Shown piece by piece: positions 5,596-5,980 of a stretch of DNA of 5,980 bases (position 1 is its first letter; each line of letters opens with the position of its first letter). The notes below the pieces were generated by a model that saw only the letters and a list, made by a program, of their open reading frames with translations, was not told the origin of the DNA and made no database searches. A program made the position numbers and the translations under genes. The DNA is from Candidatus Sigynarchaeota archaeon (GTDB taxonomy: Archaea > Asgardarchaeota > Jordarchaeia > Jordarchaeales > Jordarchaeaceae): NCBI GenBank assembly GCA_030587505.1, contig JAUQYY010000299.1, forward strand, positions 1-5,980, read 5' to 3'.

Positions 5596-5641
5596 ATCGT
5601 GTACATAAACAGGCGGTGTAGGAATGTTTGGTCTTTGGTAA

Positions 5642-5691
5642 GGTTTTTATGTCTCGGCGTGAACTTTTAGCTCCCCCGTGTGGTGATTGCC
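5642..5691 (+). promoter_or_regulatory. Putative promoter and Shine-Dalgarno of the right-end ORF
   Basis: GGTTTTTATG at 5642-5651 is TATA-like. GGTGAT at 5682-5687, a close match to the archaeal Shine-Dalgarno, lies four bases before GTG 5692. It therefore favours 5692 over the in-frame GTG codons at 5680 and 5683, which would place the ribosome site inside the gene. Confidence 0.5.
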
Positions 5692-5946
5692 GTGAGAACC
5701 CCGGTCAGAAAGCAGCCTTCCCCCTCACTCCCCATCCTGCGCAGGGCGACTCAGGAGTACCTTAAGTCCTTCGACGGCAAGGTCTACTCCGAGAAGAGGC
5801 CCTGCCCCAGGTGCGGCTCGGAGAACACCATAAAGAAGGACTCCACCGCGAAGATCTACTGCAGGCTCATCACCAGGAAGGGCTTCGTGGACGTGGTGGT
5901 GAGAGTTAAGCGCTTCCAGTGCAAGGAGTGCGGCGCCAAGCGATAG
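5692..5946 (+). pseudogene. Zinc-finger ORF, probable amino-terminal remnant of a transposase
   Basis: The 84-residue product has a basic start, PSLPILRRATQEYLKSFDGK at 11-30, then RPCPRCGSENT with C38 and C41, YCRLITRKGF at 56-65, and RFQCKECGAKR at the end with C77 and C80. A CPxCGS knuckle, a strand-rich middle and a YxCxxCG-like knuckle are typical of the amino terminus of many DDE transposases, whose catalytic domain would follow; here a TAG ends the frame directly after the second knuckle. Only about 10 of 84 codons end in A or T, unlike the A-rich third positions of neighbours, and base composition falls to A/T immediately after the stop. Both point to foreign origin and truncation. 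It could instead be a free-standing zinc-finger protein; no catalytic residues or terminal inverted repeats are visible. Confidence 0.5.
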
Positions 5947-5980
5947 ATTCGCAAAATCTTTGTGTTTTTGGTAATCTTTT
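5947..5980. other. A/T-rich tail after the zinc-finger ORF
   Basis: These last 34 bases hold no gene. They share TTTGGTAA (5967-5974) with 5634-5641 upstream of the ORF, in a T-rich setting. The match is too short to name as an element end. The T-runs could end transcription of the ORF. Confidence 0.3.

Noticed and set aside
5634..5974. TTTGGTAA repeats as target-site duplication or element ends
   Set aside because: Eight bases in T-rich surroundings can recur by chance, the copies do not abut the ORF symmetrically, and no inverted repeats accompany them.

Overview
The window is archaeal chromosomal DNA. Every recognisable gene is of the archaeal/eukaryotic type: Kae1, Bud32 and Pcc1 (three subunits of the KEOPS tRNA-modification complex), ribosomal proteins uS15 (S15P/S13e type) and eS1 (S3Ae), and an archaeal RecJ-like DHH phosphoesterase. 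TATA-like boxes, short or absent leaders and frequent TTG/GTG starts agree with this. Base composition is moderate except at the right end. I cannot name the lineage; the unfused kae1 and bud32 exclude groups in which the two are one gene.

Layout. Bases 1-126 are upstream DNA with a weak promoter. Bases 127-2423 (+) hold kae1, bud32 (10-base overlap) and a Ham1/RdgB-type XTP/dITP pyrophosphatase gene. A TATA-like box over the end of that gene probably starts a second unit: rps15, recJ-like, pcc1 (2479-4662, +). pcc1 runs head-on into an unlisted 44-codon zinc-ribbon gene on the minus strand (4659-4793), which lies downstream of the minus-strand eS1 gene (4858-5529). A divergent promoter region (5530-5691) separates eS1 from a GC-rich zinc-finger ORF (5692-5946, +) that looks like the amino-terminal remnant of a transposase.

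Main discovery. kae1 appears broken by a TGA at 424-426, but it is neither frameshifted nor decayed. Exactly 30 extra bases sit inside the conserved GPGLGP motif. They and their flanks fold into a complete bulge-helix-bulge (BHB), the substrate of the archaeal tRNA-splicing endonuclease: a 9-bp exon-exon helix (381-389/427-435), a 4-bp central helix (390-393/420-423), two opposed 3-base bulges (394-396 and 424-426) and an intron hairpin (397-404/412-419). Cutting after the second base of each bulge removes 396-425 and restores a seamless 334-residue Kae1. This is therefore very probably a protein-coding BHB intron. The established protein-coding precedent I know is cbf5.

How the genes work together. 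Kae1, Bud32 and Pcc1 act in making t6A at tRNA position 37, the pyrophosphatase cleans the nucleotide pool, uS15 and eS1 are small-subunit ribosomal proteins, and the RecJ-like protein belongs to DNA replication/repair or RNA turnover. It is a housekeeping translation/replication neighbourhood, with foreign DNA only at its right edge. The intron would make expression of a tRNA-modifying enzyme depend on the tRNA-splicing endonuclease.
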